Made by a program: the position numbers and the translations under genes. The notes under the pieces were generated by a model, which did no database searches, was not told the DNA's origin, and saw only the letters and a program-made list of their open reading frames with translations. From assembly GCA_040079635.1 (NCBI GenBank), contig JBEBJY010000050.1, positions 1-20,418 of the forward strand: a DNA stretch of 20,418 nucleotides, written 5' to 3'. Below, in pieces: positions 1 through 6,416 of the stretch; position 1 is the first letter of the stretch; the number at the start of each line of letters is the position of its first letter. The stretch is from Aalborgiella sp040079635. Lineage in GTDB: Bacteria > Pseudomonadota > Gammaproteobacteria > Burkholderiales > Burkholderiaceae_C.

Positions 1-748
1 CCTCAGCATTGCAAACCCCAAATCAAAAGCAGTTATTTTGTATTTGCATGGCTCTGTCGTGGAGAAGATGGACGACCGCTGCGATCCAAACAGCACGATG
101 CTTGGAGAATCTGTACCTGAGGTCATTCAGCATCTGAACGGGACACAAGTGCTTGGTTTAGAAGTGATGGTTTTTGCACCTTGCCATGGCCGAGCCACCA
201 AACTGGGTGAACCGTTGAAGATTGATCAGCGCGTCCAAGCTATTGACGAAACTTTGAAAGAATTAAACCGTGCGGGGGTCGATTCCTCTCAAATCTTCCT
301 TGTCGGACAATCTGCAGGGGGCTGGGCTGCACTTTTGCACCAAAAGCGGCATCCTAAAAGCGTCAATGCCGTCGTCGCCTTTGCACCTGCGTTTGCAGGG
401 AAAAAACAGTGGCGTCCTGAGGTTTGGCAGCAGCGCCATGAGTCACAAGCGGCAGAGATACTGTCAGCAAATCTTATTACATCACTCGTTTTTGCATTTA
501 AAAACGATGACTACAACTCTCAAGTTGACTTAGATTTCCTATCTCGCATCAAGGGCACGACTTTACTTAAATTGCCTGATGATGCTATTGCTGGCGTAGA
601 TTGCGACATTCCTTTGTTCGGATCAAGTCATAGAAATGCATTTCGCAAATGTTTCGACCAGACCCAGTCAGGTGTACTCAAAAGCTTTCTTCAAGAAAGG
701 CTTTTGGCCGAGATGCAGGTACAAGAAGCATCTCTTTCAAAAAAATAG
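1..748 (+). CDS. alpha/beta hydrolase (5' end outside window)
   Basis: The reading frame is open from base 2, so the gene starts before the window and at least 248 residues are visible. The first visible residues (KAVILYLHGS) form the usual first beta strand followed by an HG oxyanion-type turn. The nucleophile elbow is LVGQSAGGWAAL (GxSxG, Ser encoded near 311-313). Candidate acid and base partners are Asp in AFKNDDYN and His in GSSHRNAF near the end, so all three catalytic residues appear to be present. No signal peptide can be judged because the N terminus is missing. It is most likely a soluble serine hydrolase of the dienelactone hydrolase or peptidase-like type. The substrate cannot be told. 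It converges on the nitrate transporter gene and is separated from it by a repeat with strong hairpins. Family call is firm; function unknown. Confidence 0.75.
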   Translation, partial: LSIANPKSKAVILYLHGSVVEKMDDRCDPNSTMLGESVPEVIQHLNGTQVLGLEVMVFAPCHGRATKLGEPLKIDQRVQAIDETLKELNRAGVDSSQIFLVGQSAGGWAALLHQKRHPKSVNAVVAFAPAFAGKKQWRPEVWQQRHESQAAEILSANLITSLVFAFKNDDYNSQVDLDFLSRIKGTTLLKLPDDAIAGVDCDIPLFGSSHRNAFRKCFDQTQSGVLKSFLQERLLAEMQVQEASLSKK

Positions 749-754
749 ATTAAT

Positions 755-779
755 AAATACGCCTCTAGCCGGCGTATTT
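755..779. terminator. perfect 9-bp hairpin between convergent genes
   Basis: AAATACGCC (755-763) and GGCGTATTT (771-779) are perfect inverted repeats around a 7-base loop, 6 bases after the hydrolase stop codon. The arms end in A/T runs on both strands, so it could stop transcription from either side. It is partly made of repeat copy A. Terminator function is inferred from position and structure. Confidence 0.5.
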
Positions 780-812
780 GCTGCCTAGTATGCTATTAAA
801 TATATAGCAAAA
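766..812 (+). repeat. 47-bp dispersed repeat, copy A
   Basis: The copy begins TAGCCGGCGTATTTGCTGCC and continues with GCTATTAAATATATAGC, which can fold as GCTAT/ATAGC. It aligns without gaps over 47 bases with the copies at 6303-6349, 8970-9016 and 15632-15678. It lies between convergent genes. Confidence 0.85.
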
Positions 813-825
813 TTAGACTGCAAAA

Positions 826-2037
826 TCAACCTCTAGCCCGTCCACCCTTCTCTGCCCAAGTCCGCGTCCAGCGCAGTTGCATGACGCGTAGCATGCCTAG
901 CATGGCGATGGCGAGAACTGCGAAGAGTACAAATCCCCACAAATACGTACCCGCATATTGTTTAGACAAGCCCATCGCATTTGGCACAATCGCACCGCCC
1001 AAAGCCCCGATTTCACCAATCATGGAACCGGCGACCGCTGTCGTCAGTGGCCAGCGCAGGGGAACGAGTTGAAACAATGCCCCATTGCCAGCGCCCAAAG
1101 CGGCGAAGCAGAGCATGAAAAGTAGCGTGGTCAACACCAAAGACCCGCCTGCCAGTCCACACAGCACCAAGGTAATGGCAACGGCAATCAAAACGCCGCT
1201 GAGGGTGTTGATACCGCCCACACGGTCTGAAATGTAGCCGCCTACGACGCGGATGGCCGAACCCATCAAGGCGGCGAGCATGGTCAGCTGGCCCGCTTCT
1301 ATCTTGCTAACTTTGAATTGGTCGTAAAAATAAGTGGGCAAAAAACTGGCCAAGCCGATGAATCCGCCGAAGGTGATGACATAAATCAAGCTAAACGCCC
1401 AGCCGTCTTTCTCAAACAAGCACGCCACGTGTTGACGCAGGCTTTGGTGCTCGACGTCTGGTGGCTCTTTAGCGGCAAACCACATCACAGCCATTGGTAA
1501 CATCATGCACAAAGCGGCCAGTCCGTAAACCGTTTGCCAGCCATACGCTGTGGCCAAGGGCGGCGCAAACAACACGGCTAATACGGTTCCGGAATTGCCC
1601 GCGCCAGCAATCCCCATCGCCAAACCTTTGTATTTGGGTGGGAACCAGCCTGAACCTAAACTCAAAGCAACGCCAAAACTCGCACCAGCGATGCCCAACA
1701 GCACACCCATCGCTAAAACATGGTTGTAACTGTTGATGAAAAAATATCCGCCTGCGAGTGCACAAACGATCAAACCCATCTCTACCATGGCAGCGTTTTT
1801 GCGTCCTATGTATTGGGCTAAAACACCTAGGGGAAAGCGCATCAAAGCACCAGCCAAGATTGGCACGGAGACCATGAAGCCTTTTTGTGCTGCTGACAAC
1901 TGAAAGGCCTCTGAAATAAACGGTGCCATGGCGCCGTTTAATACCCAAACAGCAAAGCAAAAGTCAAAATACAAAAAGGACGCGAATAGCGTAGGCGCAT
2001 GACCGCTTTTTAAGAAAGTTCGAAAATTACCCGACAT
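826..2037 (-). CDS. nasA: nitrate/nitrite MFS transporter, NarK/NasA family
   Basis: A 403-residue integral membrane protein with about 12 hydrophobic segments. It carries the two glycine- and asparagine-rich signatures of the nitrate/nitrite porter family: AGAGNSGTVLAVLFAPPLA around residue 145 and AALGAGNGALFQLVPLRW around residue 315. Arginine in RFPLGVLAQYIGRK and in GSAIRVVGGYISDRVGG matches the conserved substrate-binding region of the family. It would import nitrate, or exchange nitrate and nitrite, across the inner membrane. Its place after nrtABD and nasT favours assimilation over respiration. The start has an AGAGGG ribosome site about 10 bases upstream. A sigma-54-like promoter and a palindrome lie just upstream, so it may be expressed separately from nrtABD. 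Family is certain; direction and exact substrate are inferred. Confidence 0.9.
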   Translation of the reverse strand: MSGNFRTFLKSGHAPTLFASFLYFDFCFAVWVLNGAMAPFISEAFQLSAAQKGFMVSVPILAGALMRFPLGVLAQYIGRKNAAMVEMGLIVCALAGGYFFINSYNHVLAMGVLLGIAGASFGVALSLGSGWFPPKYKGLAMGIAGAGNSGTVLAVLFAPPLATAYGWQTVYGLAALCMMLPMAVMWFAAKEPPDVEHQSLRQHVACLFEKDGWAFSLIYVITFGGFIGLASFLPTYFYDQFKVSKIEAGQLTMLAALMGSAIRVVGGYISDRVGGINTLSGVLIAVAITLVLCGLAGGSLVLTTLLFMLCFAALGAGNGALFQLVPLRWPLTTAVAGSMIGEIGALGGAIVPNAMGLSKQYAGTYLWGFVLFAVLAIAMLGMLRVMQLRWTRTWAEKGGRARG

Positions 2038-2076
2038 GGTGCAATGGCCCTCTAAAAATTAACAGATAACGCTATG

Positions 2077-2094
2077 AAGCGAGATTCATGCCAA
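2077..2094 (-). promoter_or_regulatory. sigma-54-like promoter of nasA
   Basis: The minus strand reads TTGGCATGAATCTCGCTT, with GG and GC separated by exactly 10 bases. It differs from the consensus TGGCACG-N4-TTGC at one position in each element. Transcription would start near 2067, giving a leader of about 30 bases without room for antitermination hairpins. Confidence 0.55.
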
Positions 2095-2096
2095 TT

Positions 2097-2115
2097 TTTG
2101 GTGCAGTGCACCAAA
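2097..2115. promoter_or_regulatory. 19-bp palindrome upstream of nasA promoter
   Basis: TTTGGTGCAGTGCACCAAA is a perfect inverted repeat with 9-base arms and one central base, ending 2 bases from the -24 element. The arms contain TGCACCA, the NtrC half-site, but in the orientation opposite to the usual NtrC dyad (GCAC-N7-GTGC). It is a likely operator; which protein binds is open. Confidence 0.5.
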
Positions 2116-2118
2116 TCA

Positions 2119-2182
2119 GTCATTCCCGCGCAGGCGGGAATCTATGGTGGTGCTTGTGGATTCCCGCCTGCGCGGGAATGAC
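2119..2182. repeat. REP-type 64-bp inverted pair, copy 1
   Basis: Two perfect 24-base inverted arms (each containing ATTCCCGCGCAGGCGGGAAT) enclose a 16-base spacer, TATGGTGGTGCTTGTG. It sits 10 bases after the nrtD stop codon. The arm is the widespread ATTCCCGCG-N-AGGCGGGAAT motif of REP and dRS3-like repeats. The transcript could form a very stable hairpin and separate nasA expression from nrtABD. Confidence 0.9.
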
Positions 2183-2192
2183 AGGGTTTAAT

Positions 2193-3032
2193 TTAAGCGG
2201 CCTGCTTCTCCACATGCCCTTGACGCGTGTATAAAAAGTCAATCACGGCTTGGCGGTAGCTGGCGTATTGCGGGTTTTTAGCCAAGGCAACGCGGTCGCG
2301 TGGTCGCGGCAGGTCAACGGTTAACACCTCGCCTATCGTCGCGGCGGGGCCATTGGTCAGCATCACGATTTTGTCGCTCAACAGCACGGCCTCGTCCACA
2401 TCGTGCGTCACCATCACCACCGTGCTTTGGGTTTGAGCGACGATGGCGAGTAATTCGTCCTGCAGTTTGGCGCGGGTCAAAGCGTCTAATGCACCAAAAG
2501 GCTCGTCCATCAGCAGCACTTTGGGCTCCATCGCCAGTGCTCTGGCGATGCCGACACGCTGCTTCATACCACCAGAAATCTCTCCCGGGCGCTTTTGGGC
2601 GGCAGCTGTCAGTCCCACCAGCGCTAAAGCAGCATCGGTACGGGCTTTGAGCTGCGCTTTGTTTTCAGACGGTGCACCAGCATTTTTATCGCCTGCACCA
2701 AAAACGCGCTCTACGCCCAAATAGACATTTTCAAAACACGTCAACCACGGCAGCAGCGAGTGGTTTTGGAACACCACAGCGCGCTCTGGGCCTGGGCCTT
2801 TGATCTCGCGGTTGCCCAACAACAGTGCGCCTTGGGTGGGCGTGGTCAAACCGGCAATCAGGTTGAGCAGCGTCGATTTGCCGCAGCCTGAATGCCCAAT
2901 CAGTGTCACAAATTCGCCTTTGGCCACTTGCAGGTTGACGTTTTGCAAGGCGCAGAAGCTGCCTTTTTTGGTTTTGAAGGTTTGTTCGACACCGGCGATG
3001 TCGATGTATTTTTTGTTCAAGTCGTCAATCAT
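2193..3032 (-). CDS. nrtD: nitrate ABC transporter ATP-binding protein
   Basis: A 279-residue ABC ATPase. Visible motifs are Walker A GHSGCGKST (46-54), Q-loop VVFQNHSLLPW (about 86-96), signature ISGGMKQRVGIARAL (152-166), Walker B KVLLMDEPFGALD (171-183) and the switch histidine in MVTHDVDEA. It belongs to the nitrate/sulfonate/taurine import class. There is no fused binding-protein domain, so it corresponds to NrtD rather than cyanobacterial NrtC. A short polar stretch (about 112-130) between the Q-loop and signature looks like a loop insertion. Its start overlaps the nrtB stop by four bases (ATGA), a sign of translational coupling. It would energise nitrate import with NrtA and NrtB. Confidence 0.92.
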   Translation of the reverse strand: MIDDLNKKYIDIAGVEQTFKTKKGSFCALQNVNLQVAKGEFVTLIGHSGCGKSTLLNLIAGLTTPTQGALLLGNREIKGPGPERAVVFQNHSLLPWLTCFENVYLGVERVFGAGDKNAGAPSENKAQLKARTDAALALVGLTAAAQKRPGEISGGMKQRVGIARALAMEPKVLLMDEPFGALDALTRAKLQDELLAIVAQTQSTVVMVTHDVDEAVLLSDKIVMLTNGPAATIGEVLTVDLPRPRDRVALAKNPQYASYRQAVIDFLYTRQGHVEKQAA

Positions 3033-3955
3033 GATTTCACCTCTTCAAAAGTAAATGCGGTTGCTAGTTTGATCAGGGCATATTCCAGAATCAAACCCAC
3101 GATGCCGATCACAAAAATCGCGATGATGATATTTTTCACATTCAGGTTGTTCCACTCGTCCCACACCCAAAAGCCAATGCCCACGCCGCCAGTCAGCATC
3201 TCTGCAGCCACAATCACCAGCCAAGCCGTGCCAACTGCCAAACGTACGCCAGTCAACATATAAGGCAGCACAGACGGAAATAGGATTTTGGTAACAATCT
3301 TCCACTCAGATAGGTTCAACACCTTGGCCACGTTCATGTAGTCTTGCGGTACGCGCTGCACGCCGACAGCGGTGTTGATGATCATGGGCCAGATGGAGCA
3401 GATAAAAATCGTCCAAATCGCTGCTGGGTTTGCACCTTTGAAAACCAATAAACCAATCGGCAACCAAGCCAGTGGCGACACGGGTCGCAGAAGACTGATC
3501 AACGGGTTAAACATGCGGCTTAAAAACTCGAAACGACCAATCGCAAAACCCACAGGAATGCCAACCGCCGCAGCCAAACCAAAACCCAATGCCACGCGCT
3601 CAAGTGACATCAAAATATTCCAGCCCACGCCTTGGTCGTTCGGGCCTTTGCGGTAGAACGGGTCAGAGAAAATCACCACGGCTTGTTTGAACGTATCCAA
3701 AGGCGTTGGAATACTGCCTGCTGTTAGCGCGGACACCAGTGCCCACAAACCGATGAGCAGCCCCAAACCAAACAGCGGTGGCAAGACAGCCAGCCACATG
3801 GCACGCCAGTCAAACGGTGTGCGTGCCGCCTTTGGAGCATCAGGTTTTGGCTCTGCCCGTGTTGCCGATACGGCTTTGACAGCTACAGACTCAGGCCGAA
3901 CAGTAGCTGACTCGGAATGAGCCGCAAAGGGTGAATGAAAAACAGCGCTAACCAT
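3029..3955 (-). CDS. nrtB: nitrate ABC transporter permease
   Basis: A 308-residue inner-membrane permease of the NrtB/SsuC/TauC type. Residues 1-50 are an unusual alanine- and proline-rich cytoplasmic extension. Hydrophobic segments follow from about residue 55. The region LNLSEWKIVTKILFPSVLPYMLTGVRLAVG contains the coupling-helix motif of binding-protein-dependent permeases. NPLISLLRPVSPLAWLPIGLL is typical of the nitrate and taurine subgroup. The start has AAAGGAG 7 to 8 bases upstream. The stop overlaps the nrtD start. It would form the membrane channel as a homodimer with NrtD. Confidence 0.92.
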   Translation of the reverse strand: MVSAVFHSPFAAHSESATVRPESVAVKAVSATRAEPKPDAPKAARTPFDWRAMWLAVLPPLFGLGLLIGLWALVSALTAGSIPTPLDTFKQAVVIFSDPFYRKGPNDQGVGWNILMSLERVALGFGLAAAVGIPVGFAIGRFEFLSRMFNPLISLLRPVSPLAWLPIGLLVFKGANPAAIWTIFICSIWPMIINTAVGVQRVPQDYMNVAKVLNLSEWKIVTKILFPSVLPYMLTGVRLAVGTAWLVIVAAEMLTGGVGIGFWVWDEWNNLNVKNIIIAIFVIGIVGLILEYALIKLATAFTFEEVKS

Positions 3956-3990
3956 GGTGGTTCTCCTTTAACAAGTAAATTACGCTAGAT

Positions 3991-5256
3991 TTATGCTTTA
4001 ACTTTGAACGAATCCGCGTACTTTTTCGGGTCTTTGCCGTCCCACACCACACCGTCCATCAGCTTGGAGGTGCGCATCACGTCTTTTGGCACTGGCGTTT
4101 TGCTGGCGGTTGCGGCGTCTTTGTAGAGGTCGATCTGGCTGATCTGCTTGGCCACAGCGAGGTAATCTGGGTGGTCTTTCAACAAACCCCAGCGCTTTTG
4201 CTGCGTCAAAAACCACATACCGTCTGACAAGTAAGGGAAGTTGACTGTGCCGTCGTTGAAGAATTTCATGTGATTCGCATCGTCCCAAGTCTTACCCATG
4301 CCATTTTGGTAACGGCCCAAAATCCGCTGGTTGATGGCGTCCACGCTGGTGTTGACGTAGCTCTTGTCTGCAATCGTCTCTGCCATTTTGATTTTGTTTT
4401 GCAAGCCAGCGTCAATCCATTTGCCCGCTTCCAAAATCGCCGCCGTCACAGCGCGGCAGGTGTTGGGGTTTTTCTTGGCAAAGTCGCCGGTGGCAGCCAG
4501 CACTTTTTCAGGGTGGTCTTTCCAGATATCTTGCGTGGTTTGCGCGGTGATGCCGATGCCATCGATGATCGCGCGGTGGTTCCACGGCTCGCCAACGCAG
4601 TAACCATCCATATTGCCCACGCGCATATTGGCGACCATTTGCGGTGGTGGCACGGTGATGACTTTGGCGTCCTTCATCGGGTTGATGCCGTGCGCCGCCA
4701 TCCAGTAGTACAACCACATGGCGTGCGTGCCGGTCGGGAAAGTTTGGGCAAAGGTGTATTCGCGCTTCTCAGAAGCCATCAATTTAGCCAAACTTGCGCC
4801 GTCCACCGCACCTTTGTCTGCCAGCTTTTTAGACAAAGTGATAGCCTGCCCGTTTTGGTTCAACGTCATCAACACCGCCATGTCTTTTTTAGCGCCGCCT
4901 ATGCCCAAATGCACGCCGTAAGCTTGGCCCATCAGCATGTGGGTGAAGTCGTTTTCACCACTGGTCAACTTGTCGCGCACGCTGGCCCAGCTGGACTCTT
5001 TGGTCGGAATGATTTTGACGCCGTACTTTTTGTCGATACCCAACACAGACGCCATCACGATGCTGGCGCAATCCGTCAACGGAATGAAGCCGATTTTGAC
5101 TTCGGTTTTTTCTGGTGCGTCTGAGCCTGCTGCGTAAGTCATAGAGCGCAAGGCTGGGCTAATCACCAATGCACTTGCCACGGCGGATTGCAAAACGGTT
5201 CTACGGCTCAATGCAGAAGATGCCGAAGGTACAGGGGTAGAGATCAAGTCAGTCAT
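3991..5256 (-). CDS. nrtA: nitrate ABC transporter substrate-binding protein, Tat-type signal
   Basis: A 421-residue periplasmic protein. The N terminus has a twin-arginine-like motif SRRTVLQ (17-23) followed by a hydrophobic stretch and a possible AxA cleavage region near 41-43, so it is probably exported folded by Tat. The mature part starts VKIGFIPLTDCASIVMA and contains KESSWASVRD, QTFPTGTHAMWLYYW and VGEPWNHRAI, all typical of the NrtA/CmpA nitrate-bicarbonate family. Nitrate rather than bicarbonate is favoured by the NasT gene and NarK-type neighbour. The ATG has AAGGAG 7 bases upstream. It is the first gene of nrtABD and follows a 150-base leader with a sigma-54 promoter and antitermination structure. 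Confidence 0.92.
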   Translation of the reverse strand: MTDLISTPVPSASSALSRRTVLQSAVASALVISPALRSMTYAAGSDAPEKTEVKIGFIPLTDCASIVMASVLGIDKKYGVKIIPTKESSWASVRDKLTSGENDFTHMLMGQAYGVHLGIGGAKKDMAVLMTLNQNGQAITLSKKLADKGAVDGASLAKLMASEKREYTFAQTFPTGTHAMWLYYWMAAHGINPMKDAKVITVPPPQMVANMRVGNMDGYCVGEPWNHRAIIDGIGITAQTTQDIWKDHPEKVLAATGDFAKKNPNTCRAVTAAILEAGKWIDAGLQNKIKMAETIADKSYVNTSVDAINQRILGRYQNGMGKTWDDANHMKFFNDGTVNFPYLSDGMWFLTQQKRWGLLKDHPDYLAVAKQISQIDLYKDAATASKTPVPKDVMRTSKLMDGVVWDGKDPKKYADSFKVKA

Positions 5257-5304
5257 GGGTTAACTCCTTACGTTTATAAAAAATACAAAATTCAAATCCA
5301 AAAC

Positions 5305-5369
5305 GAAAAAAGGCGTCCTCACGAAGCCGCTAGCGAAAGAATCGCTAACCAGCTTGTGGGGACGCCTTT
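5305..5369 (-). terminator. intrinsic terminator in nrtA leader
   Basis: The RNA of the minus strand has a perfect 10-bp outer stem, AAAGGCGTCC (5369-5360) with GGACGCCTTT (5318-5309). The stem continues inside with short mismatches to an inner helix, TAGCGA/TCGCTA. It ends in a run of six U residues. It lies between the sigma-54 promoter and nrtA, so it would stop transcription before nrtA unless prevented. Its 5' arm shares ten bases with hairpin P2. Confidence 0.85.
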
Positions 5370-5373
5370 GTCC
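5360..5373 (-). promoter_or_regulatory. ANTAR-type hairpin P2 (antiterminator)
   Basis: The RNA GGAC-AAAGGC-GTCC has a four-pair stem and a six-base loop with A at position 1 and G at position 4, the features known for ANTAR-protein RNA targets. Its loop and 3' arm are the same bases as the terminator's 5' arm, so the two structures exclude each other. Binding by NasT would allow read-through into nrtA. Confidence 0.7.
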
Positions 5374-5379
5374 TTTATT

Positions 5380-5403
5380 AAAAAACCCGCCGTTGGGCTT
5401 TTT
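5380..5403 (-). promoter_or_regulatory. ANTAR-type hairpin P1
   Basis: The RNA AAAAAGCCC-AACGGC-GGGUUUUUU forms a 9-pair stem (one G-U) closed by the six-base loop AACGGC, again with A1 and G4. It lies 6 bases upstream of P2. ANTAR targets are known to be such paired hexaloop hairpins. The U run makes it also terminator-like, which is an alternative reading. Confidence 0.7.
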
Positions 5404-5419
5404 GATATTAATAACTACT

Positions 5420-5437
5420 AAGCAATCTGCGTGCCAA
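5420..5437 (-). promoter_or_regulatory. consensus sigma-54 promoter of nrtABD
   Basis: The minus strand reads TTGGCACGCAGATTGCTT, a full match to TTGGCACG-N4-TTGCT with correct GG-N10-GC spacing. The start would be near 5410, a few bases before hairpin P1, leaving a leader of about 154 bases. No clear NtrC dyad was found upstream, where the REP pair lies. Confidence 0.85.
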
Positions 5438-5481
5438 TTTTCAATCACGCAAATCAAATTCACTTCACCAGCTCAAATCTT

Positions 5482-5545
5482 GTCATTCCCGCGAAGGCGG
5501 GAATCCATGGAGGCGCTTGTGGATTCCCGCCTTCGCGGGAACGAC
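5482..5545. repeat. REP-type 64-bp inverted pair, copy 2
   Basis: It has the same layout and length as the copy at 2119-2182: 24-base arms containing ATTCCCGCGAAGGCGGGAAT, with one mismatch near the outer end, around the spacer CATGGAGGCGCTTGTG. The spacer matches copy 1 at 13 of 16 positions. It lies just after nasT and may act as its 3' hairpin. Confidence 0.9.
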
Positions 5546-5571
5546 GGCATAGCGAAGGAAGGTTTTCGGAT

Positions 5572-6195
5572 TTAACCTAAAAGCTCCGCAACATCCAGCA
5601 TCCGCTGCGCCACTTCAACCACTTTCAAACTCTTGTCCATCGCGGTTTTACGCAGCTTGTCATAGGCTGCCTGCTCGTTCAAACCTTGGCGCTGCATCAG
5701 CATGCCTTTAGCGCGGTCAATGATTTTGCGGTCTTGCAGCTCTACTTTGGTGTCTGCCAGCTCTTGGCGCAGTGCCTGCTCGTGCTGAAACCGCGCCATC
5801 GCCACGTCCAAAATCGGGCGAATCCGCTCGCTGGAGAGCCCCGCCACGATATAAGCCGAAACGCCCGCAGCGACAGCGTCTTTCACATGCGAAGTGTCGT
5901 TGTCATTGGTAAACATCACAATCGGCCGGCGCGCATCGCGGGTGGCGACGACGACGTGCTCCAACGCATCACGGGCTTGGCTTTCAGCATCCACAATGAT
6001 CATGTCCGGTTGAAGCTGCGTCAAACGCTCGTTCAAAAACGTGTCTGCAGGTAGCACAGCAACCAAATTGAAGCCGTTTTCCAGCAAGCCAATCCGCAAA
6101 CTGCGTGACCGTTCAGCTTGGCTGATGGCGTAATCGTCAGCTGGGTCTGAAATGACCAATTCTGGTGCAATCACGACAATCCGTAGGGATGGCAT
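5572..6195 (-). CDS. nasT: NasT-type response regulator with ANTAR RNA-binding domain
   Basis: With the chosen ATG the protein has 207 residues. An N-terminal receiver-like domain (LRIVVIAPE, MIIVDAES with Asp69, VMFTND with Thr96) lacks the usual conserved lysine (AYIVAGL instead of a K-P motif) and has a disturbed acidic pocket, so phosphorylation is doubtful. A coiled linker leads to the ANTAR domain, DRKIIDRAKGMLMQRQGL to about residue 202. ANTAR proteins bind paired hexaloop hairpins in RNA and prevent termination; such hairpins lie directly downstream, before nrtA. The ATG at 6195 fits the family N terminus; an ATG at 6237 adds 14 residues but coincides with the predicted transcription start. 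The usual partner gene nasS is not adjacent. Confidence 0.88.
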   Translation of the reverse strand: MPSLRIVVIAPELVISDPADDYAISQAERSRSLRIGLLENGFNLVAVLPADTFLNERLTQLQPDMIIVDAESQARDALEHVVVATRDARRPIVMFTNDNDTSHVKDAVAAGVSAYIVAGLSSERIRPILDVAMARFQHEQALRQELADTKVELQDRKIIDRAKGMLMQRQGLNEQAAYDKLRKTAMDKSLKVVEVAQRMLDVAELLG

Positions 6196-6248
6196 CGCCT
6201 GCAGGGATGGATTTACTTTAGCCGAGGCATTGTTCATGCCATTTATAC

Positions 6249-6265
6249 AGCAAATATTGTGCCAA
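6249..6265 (-). promoter_or_regulatory. sigma-54 promoter of nasT
   Basis: The minus strand reads TTGGCACAATATTTGCT, matching TTGGCACG-N4-TTGCT except A for G at one position, with GG-N10-GC spacing. The start would be near 6238, leaving about 42 bases of leader before the ATG at 6195. Confidence 0.75.
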
Positions 6266-6275
6266 TTTGCTGCAG

Positions 6276-6292
6276 CGCACCATAAGAGTGCG
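6276..6292. promoter_or_regulatory. NtrC-like dyad upstream of nasT promoter
   Basis: CGCACCATAAGAGTGCG has the GCAC-N7-GTGC arrangement of NtrC sites (TGCACCAAAATGGTGCA in enterics) with outer bases changed in a way that keeps symmetry. Its centre is about 46 bases before the predicted start, nearer than most activator sites. Confidence 0.45.
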
Positions 6293-6302
6293 AGCAATCA
6301 AA

Positions 6303-6349
6303 ATTTGCTATATTTTTAATAGCTTTTCAGGCAATAAATACGCTGGCTA
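6303..6349 (-). repeat. 47-bp dispersed repeat, copy B
   Basis: On the minus strand it begins TAGCCAGCGTATTTATTGCC and ends with GCTATTAAAAATATAGC. It lies between the LysR gene and nasT, upstream of the nasT promoter. Confidence 0.85.
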
Positions 6350-6416
6350 TTGCCATTTTTACACCTATAAAATTACTCTTATTTTGATAGCAACTTTTAG
6401 CAACAGTTCTGCACCA

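Larger units (their letters stand above)
5257..5571 (-). other. nasT-nrtA intergenic control region (315 bp)
   Basis: This gene-free stretch holds, in the direction of transcription, REP pair copy 2, the sigma-54 promoter, hairpins P1 and P2, the terminator, an A/T-rich stretch and the AAGGAG ribosome site of nrtA. No open frame with gene character was seen. Confidence 0.85.

Noticed and set aside
2119..2182. Inverted pair considered as CRISPR or insertion-sequence ends
   Set aside because: Only one unit at each place, no spacer series, no transposase; arms match the REP/dRS3-like motif.
4270..5124. 284-codon open frame on the plus strand
   Set aside because: It is fully antisense to nrtA, whose product is clear. 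Its translation is His/Val-rich without family motifs, as expected for the opposite strand of a coding gene.
5380..5403. P1 hairpin read simply as the nasT terminator
   Set aside because: It is a fair alternative, but it lies downstream of a consensus sigma-54 promoter, has an A1/G4 hexaloop and is paired with P2, so a leader role fits better.
6196..6297. 34-residue N-terminal extension of NasT from a TTG
   Set aside because: It would run across the sigma-54 promoter and upstream of the predicted transcript start, and has no ribosome site.
6410..6416. TGCACCA NtrC half-site at the end of the LysR gene
   Set aside because: No partner half-site at the needed distance, so a single 7-base match is not meaningful.
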